NCBI RefSeq assembly: GCF_003387075.1
Contig: NZ_QUMQ01000001.1
Location: forward strand, 8,804,001 to 8,868,000
Direction: 5' to 3'
Length of the DNA stretch: 64,000 nt
Origin: Asanoa ferruginea
Lineage (GTDB): Bacteria > Actinomycetota > Actinomycetes > Mycobacteriales > Micromonosporaceae
The first letter of the stretch is position 1; every line of letters begins with the position of its first letter. Below, one piece after another: positions 1 through 8,224 of the stretch. The notes beneath the pieces were generated by a model. The model did not search any database, was not told the DNA's origin, and saw only the letters and a program-made list of their open reading frames with translations. Both the position numbers and the translations under genes were made by a program.

Positions 1-1
1 G

Positions 2-1762
2 GTCGAGCGGTCGCTGCGCCGGCTCGAGCAGCGCGACTTCGTCCACGAGCAGGCCGCGTCCACGATGGCCGGTCAGGCGGAGTTCCGGTTCGGCCACGTG
101 CTGGTCCGCGACGTCTGCTACCAGCGGCTGCCGCGCACCGAGCGGGTGGCCCGGCACGAGCGCACCGCCGAGTGGCTCGACGCGCTGTCCCGCAGCCGCG
201 ACACCGACCTGGCCGAGGTGCTCGCCCACCACCGCTGGGCCGCTCACGAGATCGCCCGCACGCTCGGCGTCGACCCGAGCCCGTTCGCACCGCCGGCCCG
301 CGAGGCGCTGCACCGGGCCGCCCGCCGGGCCTACGCCCTGCACGCCCTCGACGCGGCCGCCAACCACGTCGAACGCGCGCTCGTCCTGGCCGACCAGTCC
401 GACCCGGTCAGCCGGCTGCAACTCGAGCTGCTGCGCACCGAGATCACGTTCTACCGCGACCGCACCGACTTCCTCACCGGTGGCGGCCCCGACCAGCTCG
501 TCACGCTGGCCGACCGGCTCTACGCCCACGACGACGCGGCCAGCGCGGCCCGGGCCTGGACCCTGCTCGGCCAGGCCGCCTGGCTGCGCACCGACCGCCG
601 GGCGGCCCTGTCCTGCCTGGACCGCGCGGTCGAGCTGTTCGACGGCGTTCCGGACAGCACCGAGAAGGCCGACGCCTACGCCGAGTTGGGCCGGCTGCAC
701 ATGCTCAACTACGAGCGCGACCCGGCGATCGCCGCGGCCGGCGCGGCCGCCGACATCGCCGAGCGGCTGGGCAGCGTGGAGACCCGCACCAACGCCCGGA
801 TCACCGTCGCGATGTCGCTCTACCAGGCCGGCGACCGCGGCGCGCTGGCCGAGCTCTACGCGGTGACCGAGTTCTGCCGGACACACGGCCTGCTGGCACT
901 CAACCGGGCGATCCAGAACCTGGCCTACGCGCTGAGCGAAGAGGGCGACTGGATCCGCTCCAAGGAGCTGCTCTCCGAGGCCGCCAGCGCCGTGCAGGGC
1001 GGCCACACGCTCAACACCGGCTACTCCGGCGAGGCGATGCGGGCCTACTTCGCCGGCGAGTTCGACAAGCTGCTGGCCGCCGCCGACGCGTTCGTCGACA
1101 CCCCCGACGGGCGCTGGGACATCCAGGTCCGCGGCCTGCGGGCCTGCCTGCGGGTGCTGCGCGACCAGCCGGTGCTGACCGTCGGCGACAACGACGACGT
1201 GGGCGACGCGCTGGCGACCGCGCGCACCGGCGGGTTCTACCGGCCCCGCTGGACCACGCTCGGGCTGACCGCCCAGGTCCGCGCCCTCCAGGGCCGCACC
1301 GGCGAGGCCGGCGAACTGCTCGACGAGCTGGCCGAGTCATGGTCGGCGGTGCCGGCACTGGCCAGCGGCGAGTGGGTCTCGGCGGCGGCGTTCGGGGCGG
1401 CGCTGACCGGCCGGGCCGCGGCCGTGCGGGTGCGCGGCATGCTCGACCGGGTCAACCACCGCACCCCGTGGGCCGAGGCGGCGCTGCGGATCGTCAGCGC
1501 GGCATTGGCTGCGGCCGACGACGACGCCGGCCGGGCCGGCCAGCTCTACGCCGCGGCGGCCGGCATCTACGGTCAGATTCCCGACGTCACCGACCGGATG
1601 CTGGCCCTCGCGCTGGCCGCCCGCAGCTTCCTGGTCGCCGACGAGAGCGCGGCGGCTGAGGTGGCGCTGACCGAGGTGCGCGCGTTCGCCAACCGCAACC
1701 GGGCGCCCGGGCTGCTCCGGCTGACCGGGGCACCGACGCCCGAGGCGACCCTGGCGAGTTAG
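2..1762 (+). CDS. C-terminal part of an AAA/TPR regulatory ATPase (5' truncated by window)
   Basis: The frame is open from base 2, so the gene begins upstream; an ATG at 65 is internal. The first residues (LERRDFV-like helix, then a block around FRFGHVLVRDVCYQRLPR and ERTAEWLDAL) match, from family knowledge, the region after the AAA ATPase module in adenylate-cyclase/AAA/TPR or LuxR-AAA-TPR proteins. The remainder is about 500 residues of alanine-rich helical repeats consistent with TPRs (for example ARAWTLLGQAAWL and ADAYAELGRLHML). The catalytic or DNA-binding end is not visible, so the output function is unknown. It ends NRAPGLLRLTGAPTPEATLAS, and this end is repeated directly downstream. 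A cytosolic signalling or regulatory role is inferred. Confidence 0.75.
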   Translation, partial: VERSLRRLEQRDFVHEQAASTMAGQAEFRFGHVLVRDVCYQRLPRTERVARHERTAEWLDALSRSRDTDLAEVLAHHRWAAHEIARTLGVDPSPFAPPAREALHRAARRAYALHALDAAANHVERALVLADQSDPVSRLQLELLRTEITFYRDRTDFLTGGGPDQLVTLADRLYAHDDAASAARAWTLLGQAAWLRTDRRAALSCLDRAVELFDGVPDSTEKADAYAELGRLHMLNYERDPAIAAAGAAADIAERLGSVETRTNARITVAMSLYQAGDRGALAELYAVTEFCRTHGLLALNRAIQNLAYALSEEGDWIRSKELLSEAASAVQGGHTLNTGYSGEAMRAYFAGEFDKLLAAADAFVDTPDGRWDIQVRGLRACLRVLRDQPVLTVGDNDDVGDALATARTGGFYRPRWTTLGLTAQVRALQGRTGEAGELLDELAESWSAVPALASGEWVSAAAFGAALTGRAAAVRVRGMLDRVNHRTPWAEAALRIVSAALAAADDDAGRAGQLYAAAAGIYGQIPDVTDRMLALALAARSFLVADESAAAEVALTEVRAFANRNRAPGLLRLTGAPTPEATLAS

Positions 1763-1763
1763 G

Positions 1764-1838
1764 CCGCAACCGGGCGCCCGGACTGCTCCGGCTGACCGGC
1801 GCCCCCACGCCGGAGGCGACGCTCGCGAGTTAGGCCGC
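1764..1838 (+). repeat. Second copy of the 3' end of the preceding gene (71-bp period)
   Basis: The last 71 bp of the upstream gene, including its TAG, occur twice in tandem: AAC codons at 1697 and 1768, stops at 1760 and 1831. Over the last 21 codons the copies differ at seven bases, all third codon positions and all synonymous (GGG/GGA, GGG/GGC, GCA/GCC, CCG/CCC, CCC/CCG, ACC/ACG, CTG/CTC). The second copy has no start codon or upstream coding sequence. The plsC stop codon, on the other strand, overlaps its stop. Confidence 0.9.
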
Positions 1839-2564
1839 TACTGCTGTCGGGGGCTCGGCCGGGGCCGGCACCCGGGCGGCGAGGTTCTTCGCCTTCTGCG
1901 CGTAGATGTCGACGTATTCGCGGCCGGAGAGCTCCATCAGCTCATACATGATCTCGTCGGTCACGGCCCGCTCGACGAACCGGTCACCGGACATGCCCGC
2001 GTAGCGGGAGAAGTCGATCGGCTCGCCGAACCGGATGCGTACCCGCTTGATCTTGGGAATGACCTTGCCCGGCGGCTGGATCTCGTCTGCGTTGAGCATC
2101 ACAACCGGCACCACCGGGGCACCGCTGAGCAGTGCGAGCCGCGCCACACCGGTCTTGCCCCGGTAGAGGCGACCGTCGGGCGAACGGGTGCCCTCGGGAT
2201 AGATGCCCGCCAGATTGCCGGCGCGCAGCACCCGGAGCTGGGTGTCGAGCGCGGCCTGCGCGGCCCGCCCGCCGGCCCGGTCGACCGGGATCGTGCCGGT
2301 GCCGACGAAGAACATCTTGACCAGCCAACCCTTGATCCCTTTGCCGGTGAAATACTCGGCTTTCGCCACGAAGGTGACTTTTCGCCGAACCATCAACGGC
2401 ATGAAGATCGAGTCGGAGAACGACAGGTGGTTGCTGGCGATGATCGCGGCACCGGTCGCCGGCACGTTGTCACGACCCTCGACCACCGGGCGGAAAACCA
2501 GTCGCAGCCACGGGCCGAGGATCACGTACTTCAGCAGCCAGTACAGCAACCGATGTCCTTCCAC
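1830..2564 (-). CDS. plsC: 1-acyl-sn-glycerol-3-phosphate acyltransferase
   Basis: A 244-residue PlsC/LPLAT enzyme that moves an acyl group onto lysophosphatidic acid to give phosphatidic acid at the cytoplasmic membrane face. The acyltransferase box NHLSFSD has catalytic H46 and D51. The substrate-binding box YPEGTRS is at about 122-128, and a basic RGKTGVARLAL segment follows. The hydrophobic N-terminus (WLLKYVILGPWLRLVF) suits a membrane anchor. Length is normal for the family. The stop lies inside the duplicated tail of the upstream convergent gene. A homologue sits in the same conserved neighbourhood in mycobacteria (Rv2182c, from memory). Confidence 0.93.
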   Translation of the reverse strand: MEGHRLLYWLLKYVILGPWLRLVFRPVVEGRDNVPATGAAIIASNHLSFSDSIFMPLMVRRKVTFVAKAEYFTGKGIKGWLVKMFFVGTGTIPVDRAGGRAAQAALDTQLRVLRAGNLAGIYPEGTRSPDGRLYRGKTGVARLALLSGAPVVPVVMLNADEIQPPGKVIPKIKRVRIRFGEPIDFSRYAGMSGDRFVERAVTDEIMYELMELSGREYVDIYAQKAKNLAARVPAPAEPPTAVAA

Positions 2565-2710
2565 CTCGACCTCGCCGACCTGACGCTACGACATTGAGCC
2601 TACGAAGCGCGTACGCCATGCCACAACGGACTACTGGAACCGGCGGCGCGCGTGTCACGATTGGCGGCACGCGCGTGGGCGATCCCCGCGCGCAGCGAGG
2701 AGGGGATGCG

Positions 2711-3550
2711 GTGTCTGCGGGTGGCGCCCGTCGTGGTCGGCGGGACAACGGTCTCGACGCGGCCGACTTCGCCGTTGCCGGCGACGTCGACCCGAGAATC
2801 GGTGAGCACCTCCTCGACGTGCTCGGCGCCGGCGGCATCGCCGCCTATCTCCAACCGTCGTCCGACCTCAACCCGGTGACCCGCACCACGACCATGCCGC
2901 CCCGGCCGGTCGACCGGCTCTACGTCGACAGCACCCACCTCGAGACCGCCCGTGGCTACCTGGCCAAGCTGGCGTCCGAGGAAGAACCCCCGCAACGGAC
3001 AAACGGGCACGACCCCGACGTAGAGGCCGCCTGGGCCAAGATCATCGCCGGCTACGACAAGGAGCCCGAGCCCGCGGCGGCCCAGCCCTGGCCCGCCGCG
3101 GAGAACCTCCCCGACCCGACCGCAGGCACCCTGACCATCCAGGCCGACCCCACCCGGCCCGCCGACCTGCCGCCGTCGCCGACCCGCCGCCCGTCGGCCG
3201 CCGACTTCTCCGGCGTTTCGCTCAGCCCCCGCACCGACGACGGGCCGAGCCTGCTCGACGGCCTCGATACGTTCGGCAACGATCTGCCCGGCGAGGCCAC
3301 CGACGACGAGGGCTACACCCCGCCTCCACCCCCGCCGCTCCCCCGCATCTCCAAATACGCGGTGGCCGGCCTGCTCGGCATCATCGGCGGCCTAGTGCTC
3401 TTCCTGTTCCCGGAGCTGATCCCGATCGACCGCGCCGTCGTCACGGTATTCGGCTTCCTTGCCATCCTGGCCGGCTTCATCACGTTGGTCTCCCGCCTCC
3501 GTCATGGTGGCGACGACGACTTCGACCCTGATGACGGGGCTCGGGTCTAA
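2711..3550 (+). CDS. DUF2007-like membrane protein of unknown function
   Basis: The frame is open from 2594, but a GTG at 2711 preceded at about 5 nt by a strong GAGGAGGGG ribosome site is the likely start (279 aa). The N-terminal ~90 residues (DPRIGEHLLDVLGAGGIAAY, then VDRLYVDSTHLETARGYLAKL) resemble DUF2007, an alpha/beta fold often described as a putative signal-transducing or membrane-adaptor domain. A Pro/Asp-rich, probably disordered linker includes six consecutive prolines. Two transmembrane helices follow at about 215-237 and 243-265, then an Asp-rich tail. Function is unknown. It is divergent from plsC across about 145 bp, which should hold both promoters. Confidence 0.75.
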   Translation: MSAGGARRGRRDNGLDAADFAVAGDVDPRIGEHLLDVLGAGGIAAYLQPSSDLNPVTRTTTMPPRPVDRLYVDSTHLETARGYLAKLASEEEPPQRTNGHDPDVEAAWAKIIAGYDKEPEPAAAQPWPAAENLPDPTAGTLTIQADPTRPADLPPSPTRRPSAADFSGVSLSPRTDDGPSLLDGLDTFGNDLPGEATDDEGYTPPPPPPLPRISKYAVAGLLGIIGGLVLFLFPELIPIDRAVVTVFGFLAILAGFITLVSRLRHGGDDDFDPDDGARV

Positions 3551-3599
3551 CCCATCCGCACTATCGGTCCGGCTCCGCGTTTGCTGGCTTCGGCCGTCG

Positions 3600-3797
3600 T
3601 TGGTTGCGGTTTGGGTCCGGGGAGGGGGTCGTGCGCTGGAGCTACGGGCTGGGGGAGAGCGCTTTTACGCTCCAGCACACGACCCCCTCCCCGGACCTGA
3701 CCCACTCACCGGCCGCGATCACGATCACGGTCCGGGGGACACAGTCCATTGGTCGGCCTCCGCTGTGGGACCTCCGCGGTGGCTGAGCCCGGTGGGC
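3600..3797 (+). repeat. Long inverted repeat, left arm, with nested hairpin
   Basis: This ~200-bp segment is repeated in inverted orientation at 4917-5117 with roughly 85% identity by eye. Within it 3614-3697 forms an 84-base hairpin: a 29-bp stem (GGTCCGGGGAGG... with its complement) and a loop containing ACGGGCTGGGGG. The mate hairpin at 5019-5102 is also 84 bases. It differs in the stem by changes made on both sides, for example GGGGGTC/GACCCCC here against GGGTGTC/GACACCC there. Confidence 0.85.
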
Positions 3798-4246
3798 CAG
3801 CCGCGCATCGGCCCCCGCCGACGGCGCAAGCGCCGTCGAGCCAGTTACCAACCGCGCCGCACAACGGGCCGCATCGGCCCAGCCGACCTCGCGAGCCCCG
3901 CCAACCGCACCGCACGACGGGCCGCATCGGCCCCGGCCTGCCGCGCGAGCCCCGTCGACACAGCCGCCAACCGCACCGCAGCCCAGACCGCATCGGCCCA
4001 GCCGACCTCGCGAGCCCAGCCAACCGCGCCGCCAACCGCACAGCACGTGGGGCCGCATCGGCCCGGCCGGCCGCGCGAGCCCCGTCGACACAGCCGCCAA
4101 CCGCACCGCAGCCCGGACCGCATCGGCCCAGCCGACCTCGCGAGCCCGGCCAACCGCGCCGCCAACCGCACCGCACGACGGGCCCCATCGGCCCAGCCGA
4201 CCTCGCGAGCCCAGTCGAGACAGCCGTAAACCGCACCGTGCGCGCG
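3796..4246 (+). repeat. Imperfect GC-rich tandem repeats of island A
   Basis: About seven copies of a 53-71 bp unit with the core GCATCGGCCCAGCCGACCTC, then GCGAGCCC, then AACCGCACCGCA. Two subtypes roughly alternate: one with CAGCCGACCTCGCGAG, the other with GGCCGCGCGAGCCCCGTCGA. Unit length varies and there are no unique spacers, so this is not a CRISPR array. Confidence 0.85.
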
Positions 4247-4723
4247 GCGAAGCATCCGTCGTGGCTGGCTGGGCGGCACTGGCCGACTGGGCCGCACCGG
4301 GCCCACGGGGCATCCGACGCGCTGCCCGATGCGCCACGCCGCTCGCCCGACCTCGTCAACGCATGGCGACGCTCGCCACCCTGCCCCACGCGCGCGCGAC
4401 ATCCGCCTCGGATCGCCTGGTGCCGGTCCGCTGCGCTGGCGGAGCTCCAGCGACGCATCGGAGGCATGCGAGCCGCCAGTGCGCCGCGGGGCACCCCATT
4501 GCCACTGAGGCTGTTGGCCTTGGCGGCGCTTTGGTCGAACTGATCAGCCGGTGGGCTTCCCGCGTCGCGTGGACGGCCGCCGTCTGCGTGCAGCGGTGTG
4601 GCCGAACTGGTCGCCGTGTGTGCGGAGCGCGCCTGCTCCCGACGGCCCGCGAAGCGATGGTGTCGGCCAACCCGTGGTGAGCCGATAGCGGGCGGAGTTG
4701 CCCGTTTTGTCAGCGAGCCTTTT

Positions 4724-4773
4724 AGATCTAGGAAAATTAGTGCTGCTATAGCAACACTAATTTTCCTAGATCT
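4724..4773. repeat. 50-bp palindrome, copy A
   Basis: An AT-rich 50-bp inverted repeat in GC-rich surroundings. Outer 9 bases are AGATCTAGG and CCTAGATCT; centre is GCTATAGC. 24 of 25 pairs match; the only mismatch is position 20 (C on the left, A on the right). Homologous copies of identical length lie at 41760-41809 and 52660-52709. No T-run follows on either side. Confidence 0.95.
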
Positions 4774-4916
4774 CGGACGACCGAAGCGCACATCCGTTAT
4801 TTCGGACTTGTCGCCCACCCTCCACGACACACCCCCGGCCCACAGCACTCAACTCGAGCGAACAGGTGCGTGCTGAACCAATCGCACCCACGCCGCCGGG
4901 GAGTTCGGCGGGTGGC

Positions 4917-5117
4917 GTGCCCACCGGGCTGAGCCACCGCGGATATCCCACAGCGGACATCACCCAGTGGACTGTGTCCCCCGAACCGTGATCGCGGAAG
5001 CGCCCGGTGAGTAGGTCAGGTCCGGGGAGGGTGTCATGCGCTGGAGCGTAAAAGCGCTCACCCCCAGCCCGTAGCTCCAGCGCATGACACCCTCCCCGGA
5101 CCTCAACCGCAACCAAA
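4917..5117 (-). repeat. Long inverted repeat, right arm, with nested hairpin
   Basis: Inverted counterpart of 3600-3797. The shared order, read on the minus strand, is GGTTGCGGTT, the GGTCCGGGGAGG hairpin (5019-5102), CTCACCGG, GATCACGGT, GGGGGACACAGTCCA, CCGCGGTGGCT and GCCCGGTGGGC. Its outer end is about 165 bp from the otsA start. No target-site duplication was recognisable outside the arms. Confidence 0.85.
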
Positions 5118-5282
5118 AAACAAGCGAAAGCAGACGACCCAACCGAAGCCAAATCCTCCATCCTGTACAAATAGGACACTCAGGTCACCCGCGACACGCC
5201 CGTTGGTAATCGTCGCGTAACGTGGCGTCAGTAGGAATGGTGACGAAACCCCTCGCCACCGCTGAGCGGAGCCTGCTGCCCC

Positions 5283-6695
5283 ATGCGTAGAAGCGCCTTC
5301 GTCGTCGTCGCACATCGCCTGCCCGTCGATGACAGCATCGCGCCCGATGGCGCCTGTGAGTGGCGGCGGTCGCCGGGTGGGCTGGTCAGTGCCCTGCATC
5401 CGATCCTGCGCCGCAGTCCCGCGACCTGGGTCGGGTGGGCCGGGCAGACCGGGCCGGCGCGCCAGGTCCCTGACATCGACGGCGTCCACATGCACTCGGT
5501 GCCGCTGAGCACCGAAGACATCGCCGAGCACTACGAAGGGTTCGCCAACGCCACGCTGTGGCCGCTCTACCACGACGCGGTCGAGCAGCCCGTCTACCAC
5601 CGGCGCTGGTGGGAGGCCTACCAGCTGATCAACCAGCGCTACGCCGAGGCCGCCGCCGCGTTGGCCGAGCCGGGCGCCGTGGTCTGGGTTCAGGATTACC
5701 ACCTGCAGCTCGTTCCGGGGATCCTGCGTGAACTGCGGCCCGACCTGACCATCGGGTTCTTCATGCACGTGCCGTTCCCGCCGCCGGAGCTGTTCATGCA
5801 GCTCCCCCGCCGGGCCGAGTTGCTGCGCGGGATGCTCGGCGCCGACCTGGTCGGGTTCCAGCGGGCGCAGGCCGCGCACAACTTCGCCCAGCTCTGCGTC
5901 AAGGTGCTCGGGTTGCAGGCCAGCGACCGGCGGATCGCGATCGACGACCGGATCGTGCGGGTCGGTGCGTTCCCCGTCTCGATCGACACCGCCGACATGG
6001 AGTCGCTCGCGGCGAGCCCGGCGGTCGTCGCCCGGGCCCGGCGGCTGCGCGCCGACCTCGGCGACCCGAAGCACGTGATTCTGTCCGTCGACCGGATGGA
6101 TTACACCAAGGGCATCGAGCAGCGGTTGAAGGCCTACAGCGAGCTGCTCGACAGTGGCCAGATCAAGGTCCGCGACGCGGTGATGGTGCAGGTGGCCGTG
6201 CCGAGCCGGGAGCGGGTCGAGCAATACAAGGCGCTGCGCGAGCGGGTCGAGCGCGAGGTCGGCCGGATCAACGGGGAATACGGGCGGGTCGGCGAGCCGG
6301 CCATCCACTATCTCAACCAGCCGTTCGACCGGGCCGAGTTGGCCGCGCTCTACCGGGTCGCCAACATCATGGCGGTCACCCCGCTGCGCGACGGGATGAA
6401 TCTGGTCGCCAAGGAATATGTCGCGTCCCGGGTCGACGACACCGGCGCGCTGGTGCTCAGCGAGTTCGCCGGCGCCGCGGCCGAGTTTCCGCAGGCCTAC
6501 CTGTGCAACCCGCACGACCTCGACGGGCTCAAAGCGGTGCTGATGGACGCGATGAAGGCCGCCCCCGACGACGTCGAGGAACGCATGCGGGCGATGCGCG
6601 AACACCTGCGGGTGCACGACATCCGGGCCTGGGCCCGCAGCTACCTGCTCGCCCTCGACCGCACCGGCGGCCTGGCCGCCCGGCTGACGACCTAG
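5283..6695 (+). CDS. otsA: Trehalose-6-phosphate synthase (GT20)
   Basis: A 470-residue GT-B enzyme that transfers glucose from UDP-glucose (or another NDP-glucose) to glucose-6-phosphate, the first step of OtsAB trehalose synthesis. Visible signatures are [10 protein letters not shown] (about 29-38), [13 protein letters not shown] (134-146), HVPFPPPE (162-169), [11 protein letters not shown] (268-278) and the nucleotide-sugar loop [11 protein letters not shown] (about 375). Length is typical. The ATG at 5283 has a GGAG about 11 nt upstream. No otsB phosphatase lies nearby, so dephosphorylation must be encoded elsewhere. The next gene, on the other strand, overlaps its 3' end by 4 bp. Confidence 0.95.
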   Translation: MRRSAFVVVAHRLPVDDSIAPDGACEWRRSPGGLVSALHPILRRSPATWVGWAGQTGPARQVPDIDGVHMHSVPLSTEDIAEHYEGFANATLWPLYHDAVEQPVYHRRWWEAYQLINQRYAEAAAALAEPGAVVWVQDYHLQLVPGILRELRPDLTIGFFMHVPFPPPELFMQLPRRAELLRGMLGADLVGFQRAQAAHNFAQLCVKVLGLQASDRRIAIDDRIVRVGAFPVSIDTADMESLAASPAVVARARRLRADLGDPKHVILSVDRMDYTKGIEQRLKAYSELLDSGQIKVRDAVMVQVAVPSRERVEQYKALRERVEREVGRINGEYGRVGEPAIHYLNQPFDRAELAALYRVANIMAVTPLRDGMNLVAKEYVASRVDDTGALVLSEFAGAAAEFPQAYLCNPHDLDGLKAVLMDAMKAAPDDVEERMRAMREHLRVHDIRAWARSYLLALDRTGGLAARLTT

Positions 6696-8050
6696 AGGCC
6701 ACCGCGGCGGATCACGTCGCGATACCAGAGGGCGCTGTCCTTCGGCGTCCGGGCAAAATTCCGATAATCGACGTGTACGAGCCCGAAGCGCTTGCCATAG
6801 CCGAACGCCCACTCGAAGTTGTCGAGCAGCGACCAGGCGAAATAGCCGCGCAGGTCGACTCCGGCCGCGATCGCCTCGTGCGCGGCGGTCAGGTGGCCAC
6901 GCAGATAGTCGATCCGCGCCGGGTCGGCCACCCGCCCGTCGACCACCGTGTCGGTGAAGGCCGCGCCGTTCTCCGTCACGTACAACGGAATCGGTCCGTA
7001 GTCGGTGGTCACCCGCACCAGCATGTCGCGCAGCCCGGTCGGGTCGATCGGCCAGCCCATGTCGGTCACCGGGCTGGGCACGGGGTGATGCACCACCTGC
7101 CCACCGGTCGGATACGGGCTGCCGTCGTCGACCGGCGACGCGGCGGCGCCGACCAGGTCGGGCTGGTAGTAGTTGACCCCGATCGCGTCGATCGGCGCGC
7201 TGATCGTCGCGAGGTCGTCGGCCTGGACGAAGCCCCAGTCGGTGAACGGCGACGTGTCGGCCACGACGTCGGCGGGATAGCTGCCGCGCAACAGCGGGTC
7301 GAAGAAGATCCGGTTGAGCAGGCCGTCGATCCGCCGGGCCGCGTCGACATCGGCGTCGGCGTCGGTCACCGGCCGCACCGTGCCGGCGTTGAGCGCGATG
7401 CCGACCGTCGCACCGGGTGACGCACCGCGCAGCACCGGCACCGCGAGCCCGTGCGCCAGCAGCAGGTGGTGTGCGGCGACGAAGGGGTCGTCGCGGCGGC
7501 CGGGCGCGTGCACGCCGATGCCGTGCCCGAGGAACGCCGAGCACCACGGCTCGTTGAGCGTGTTCCACATCGCGACCCGGTCGCCGAGGCGGGCACCGAC
7601 GAGACCGGCGTGCTCGGCGAACCGGTAGGCGGTGTCGCGGTTGGCCCAGCCGCCGGCGTCTTCCACCCACTGCGGCAGGTCCCAGTGGTAGAGCGTGGCG
7701 ACCGGGCGGATGCCCCGGGCCAGCAGCGCGTCGACGAGGCGGTCGTAGAAGTCGAGGTTGGCGGCGCGCGGCCAGGCCACCGAGAACCGGTAGGCGTTGA
7801 GCCCGAGGGAACCCATCAGGGCCACGTCGTCGGCCCACCGGTGGTAGTGGTCGGTCGCCCGCTCGCCGGTGTCGCCGTTGGCGATCGCACCGGGCCGGGC
7901 CGCGAAGGTGTCCCAGATCGACGGCACCCGGCCGTCTTCGGTCACGGCGCCCTCGATCTGGTAGGCGGCCGTGGCCGCTCCCCACCAGAACGTGGGCGGG
8001 AACCGCAATCCGACCTCGGCCTGCGCCGCGGGCACCGCGATCGTGTCCAA
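6692..8050 (-). CDS. GH1 beta-glucosidase
   Basis: A retaining family-1 glycosidase of 452 residues, probably cytoplasmic, hydrolysing cellobiose or other beta-glucosides. The N-terminal FPPTFWWGAATAAYQIEG is the GH1 signature. The acid/base lies in TLNEPW (E167) and the nucleophile in YVTENGAAF (E360). The frame runs back to 8107, but the extra residues cross an operator; a TTG at 8050 preceded by AGAGAGGTGG at 6 nt is preferred. It is divergent from the secreted hydrolase at 8225 and flanked by an identical operator, so the two are probably co-regulated by a CelR/LacI-type repressor responding to a beta-glucan breakdown product. Confidence 0.93.
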   Translation of the reverse strand: MDTIAVPAAQAEVGLRFPPTFWWGAATAAYQIEGAVTEDGRVPSIWDTFAARPGAIANGDTGERATDHYHRWADDVALMGSLGLNAYRFSVAWPRAANLDFYDRLVDALLARGIRPVATLYHWDLPQWVEDAGGWANRDTAYRFAEHAGLVGARLGDRVAMWNTLNEPWCSAFLGHGIGVHAPGRRDDPFVAAHHLLLAHGLAVPVLRGASPGATVGIALNAGTVRPVTDADADVDAARRIDGLLNRIFFDPLLRGSYPADVVADTSPFTDWGFVQADDLATISAPIDAIGVNYYQPDLVGAAASPVDDGSPYPTGGQVVHHPVPSPVTDMGWPIDPTGLRDMLVRVTTDYGPIPLYVTENGAAFTDTVVDGRVADPARIDYLRGHLTAAHEAIAAGVDLRGYFAWSLLDNFEWAFGYGKRFGLVHVDYRNFARTPKDSALWYRDVIRRGGL

Positions 8051-8065
8051 ACCGGACCACCTCTC

Positions 8066-8081
8066 TGGAGAGCGCTCTCCA
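8066..8081. promoter_or_regulatory. LacI-type operator for the beta-glucosidase gene
   Basis: A perfect 16-bp palindrome, TGGAGAGCGCTCTCCA, lying 15 bp upstream of the TTG start. The central GAGCGCTC is the hallmark of CelR-like LacI operators (TGGGAGCGCTCCCA in streptomycetes and Thermobifida). An identical copy lies at 8172-8187. No lacI gene is in the window. Confidence 0.88.
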
Positions 8082-8091
8082 ACCGCATCCA

Positions 8092-8161
8092 GGTTCCGGC
8101 ACGCCAAGTACGCCTGTCAAGCAACACATGGCTTGACATCGATGAAACGGTGGCGCAACAC
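8092..8161. promoter_or_regulatory. Back-to-back sigma-70-type promoters
   Basis: Two consensus TTGACA boxes face outward: 8133-8138 on plus and 8120-8115 on minus. At 17-bp spacing the -10 regions would be 8156-8161 (CAACAC) and 8097-8092 (GGAACC), both weak. Each -35 box lies exactly 34 bp from the nearer operator, so the operators sit just past the expected transcription starts and would block both promoters in the same way. Confidence 0.55.
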
Positions 8162-8171
8162 TGCCAACGTC

Positions 8172-8187
8172 TGGAGAGCGCTCTCCA
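8172..8187. promoter_or_regulatory. LacI-type operator for the secreted hydrolase gene
   Basis: Second exact copy of TGGAGAGCGCTCTCCA, 106 bp from the first and 37 bp upstream of the GTG at 8225. Same inferred CelR-like regulator. Confidence 0.88.
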
Positions 8188-8224
8188 ACGGAGTCCCGTC
8201 CCCACTCCGAAAGGCAGGGCACCT

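Larger units (their letters stand above)
3551..5282. other. Palindrome island A (gene-free, 1.7 kb)
   Basis: No credible gene was found. Open frames exist in all directions but follow GC-rich repeats and give Arg/Ala/Pro-rich or palindromic peptides without a domain or ribosome site. The region holds a pair of ~200-bp inverted arms (3600-3797 and 4917-5117), imperfect tandem repeats (3796-4246), and a 50-bp AT-rich palindrome (4724-4773). I see no structure in 4247-4723 or 4774-4916. Bases 5118-5282 are less GC-rich and probably hold the otsA promoter, but I cannot assign boxes confidently. Confidence 0.8.

Noticed and set aside
3796-4246. Possible CRISPR array
   Set aside because: Units are imperfect and of variable length (53-71 bp), there are no unique spacers, and no cas gene is in the window. 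The same holds for 41995-42235 and 52972-53150.
4724-4773. 50-bp palindromes as intrinsic terminators
   Set aside because: No T-run on either side, the stem is AT-rich, and they lie hundreds of bases from the nearest stop codon. Structural termination cannot be excluded, but the usual signature is absent.
3459-4876. Several 90-380-codon frames across island A
   Set aside because: They translate tandem repeats and palindromes. They lack ribosome sites and third-position GC bias, and several overlap in opposite directions.
5103-8222. A 1039-codon minus-strand frame over otsA and the GH1 gene
   Set aside because: It is antisense to otsA motifs and out of frame with the GH1 gene. Composition is Arg/Gly-rich without homology.
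7451-8224. N-terminal extension of the secreted hydrolase frame
   Set aside because: The extension crosses the operators and is antisense to the GH1 gene. A signal peptide starts exactly at the GTG at 8225.
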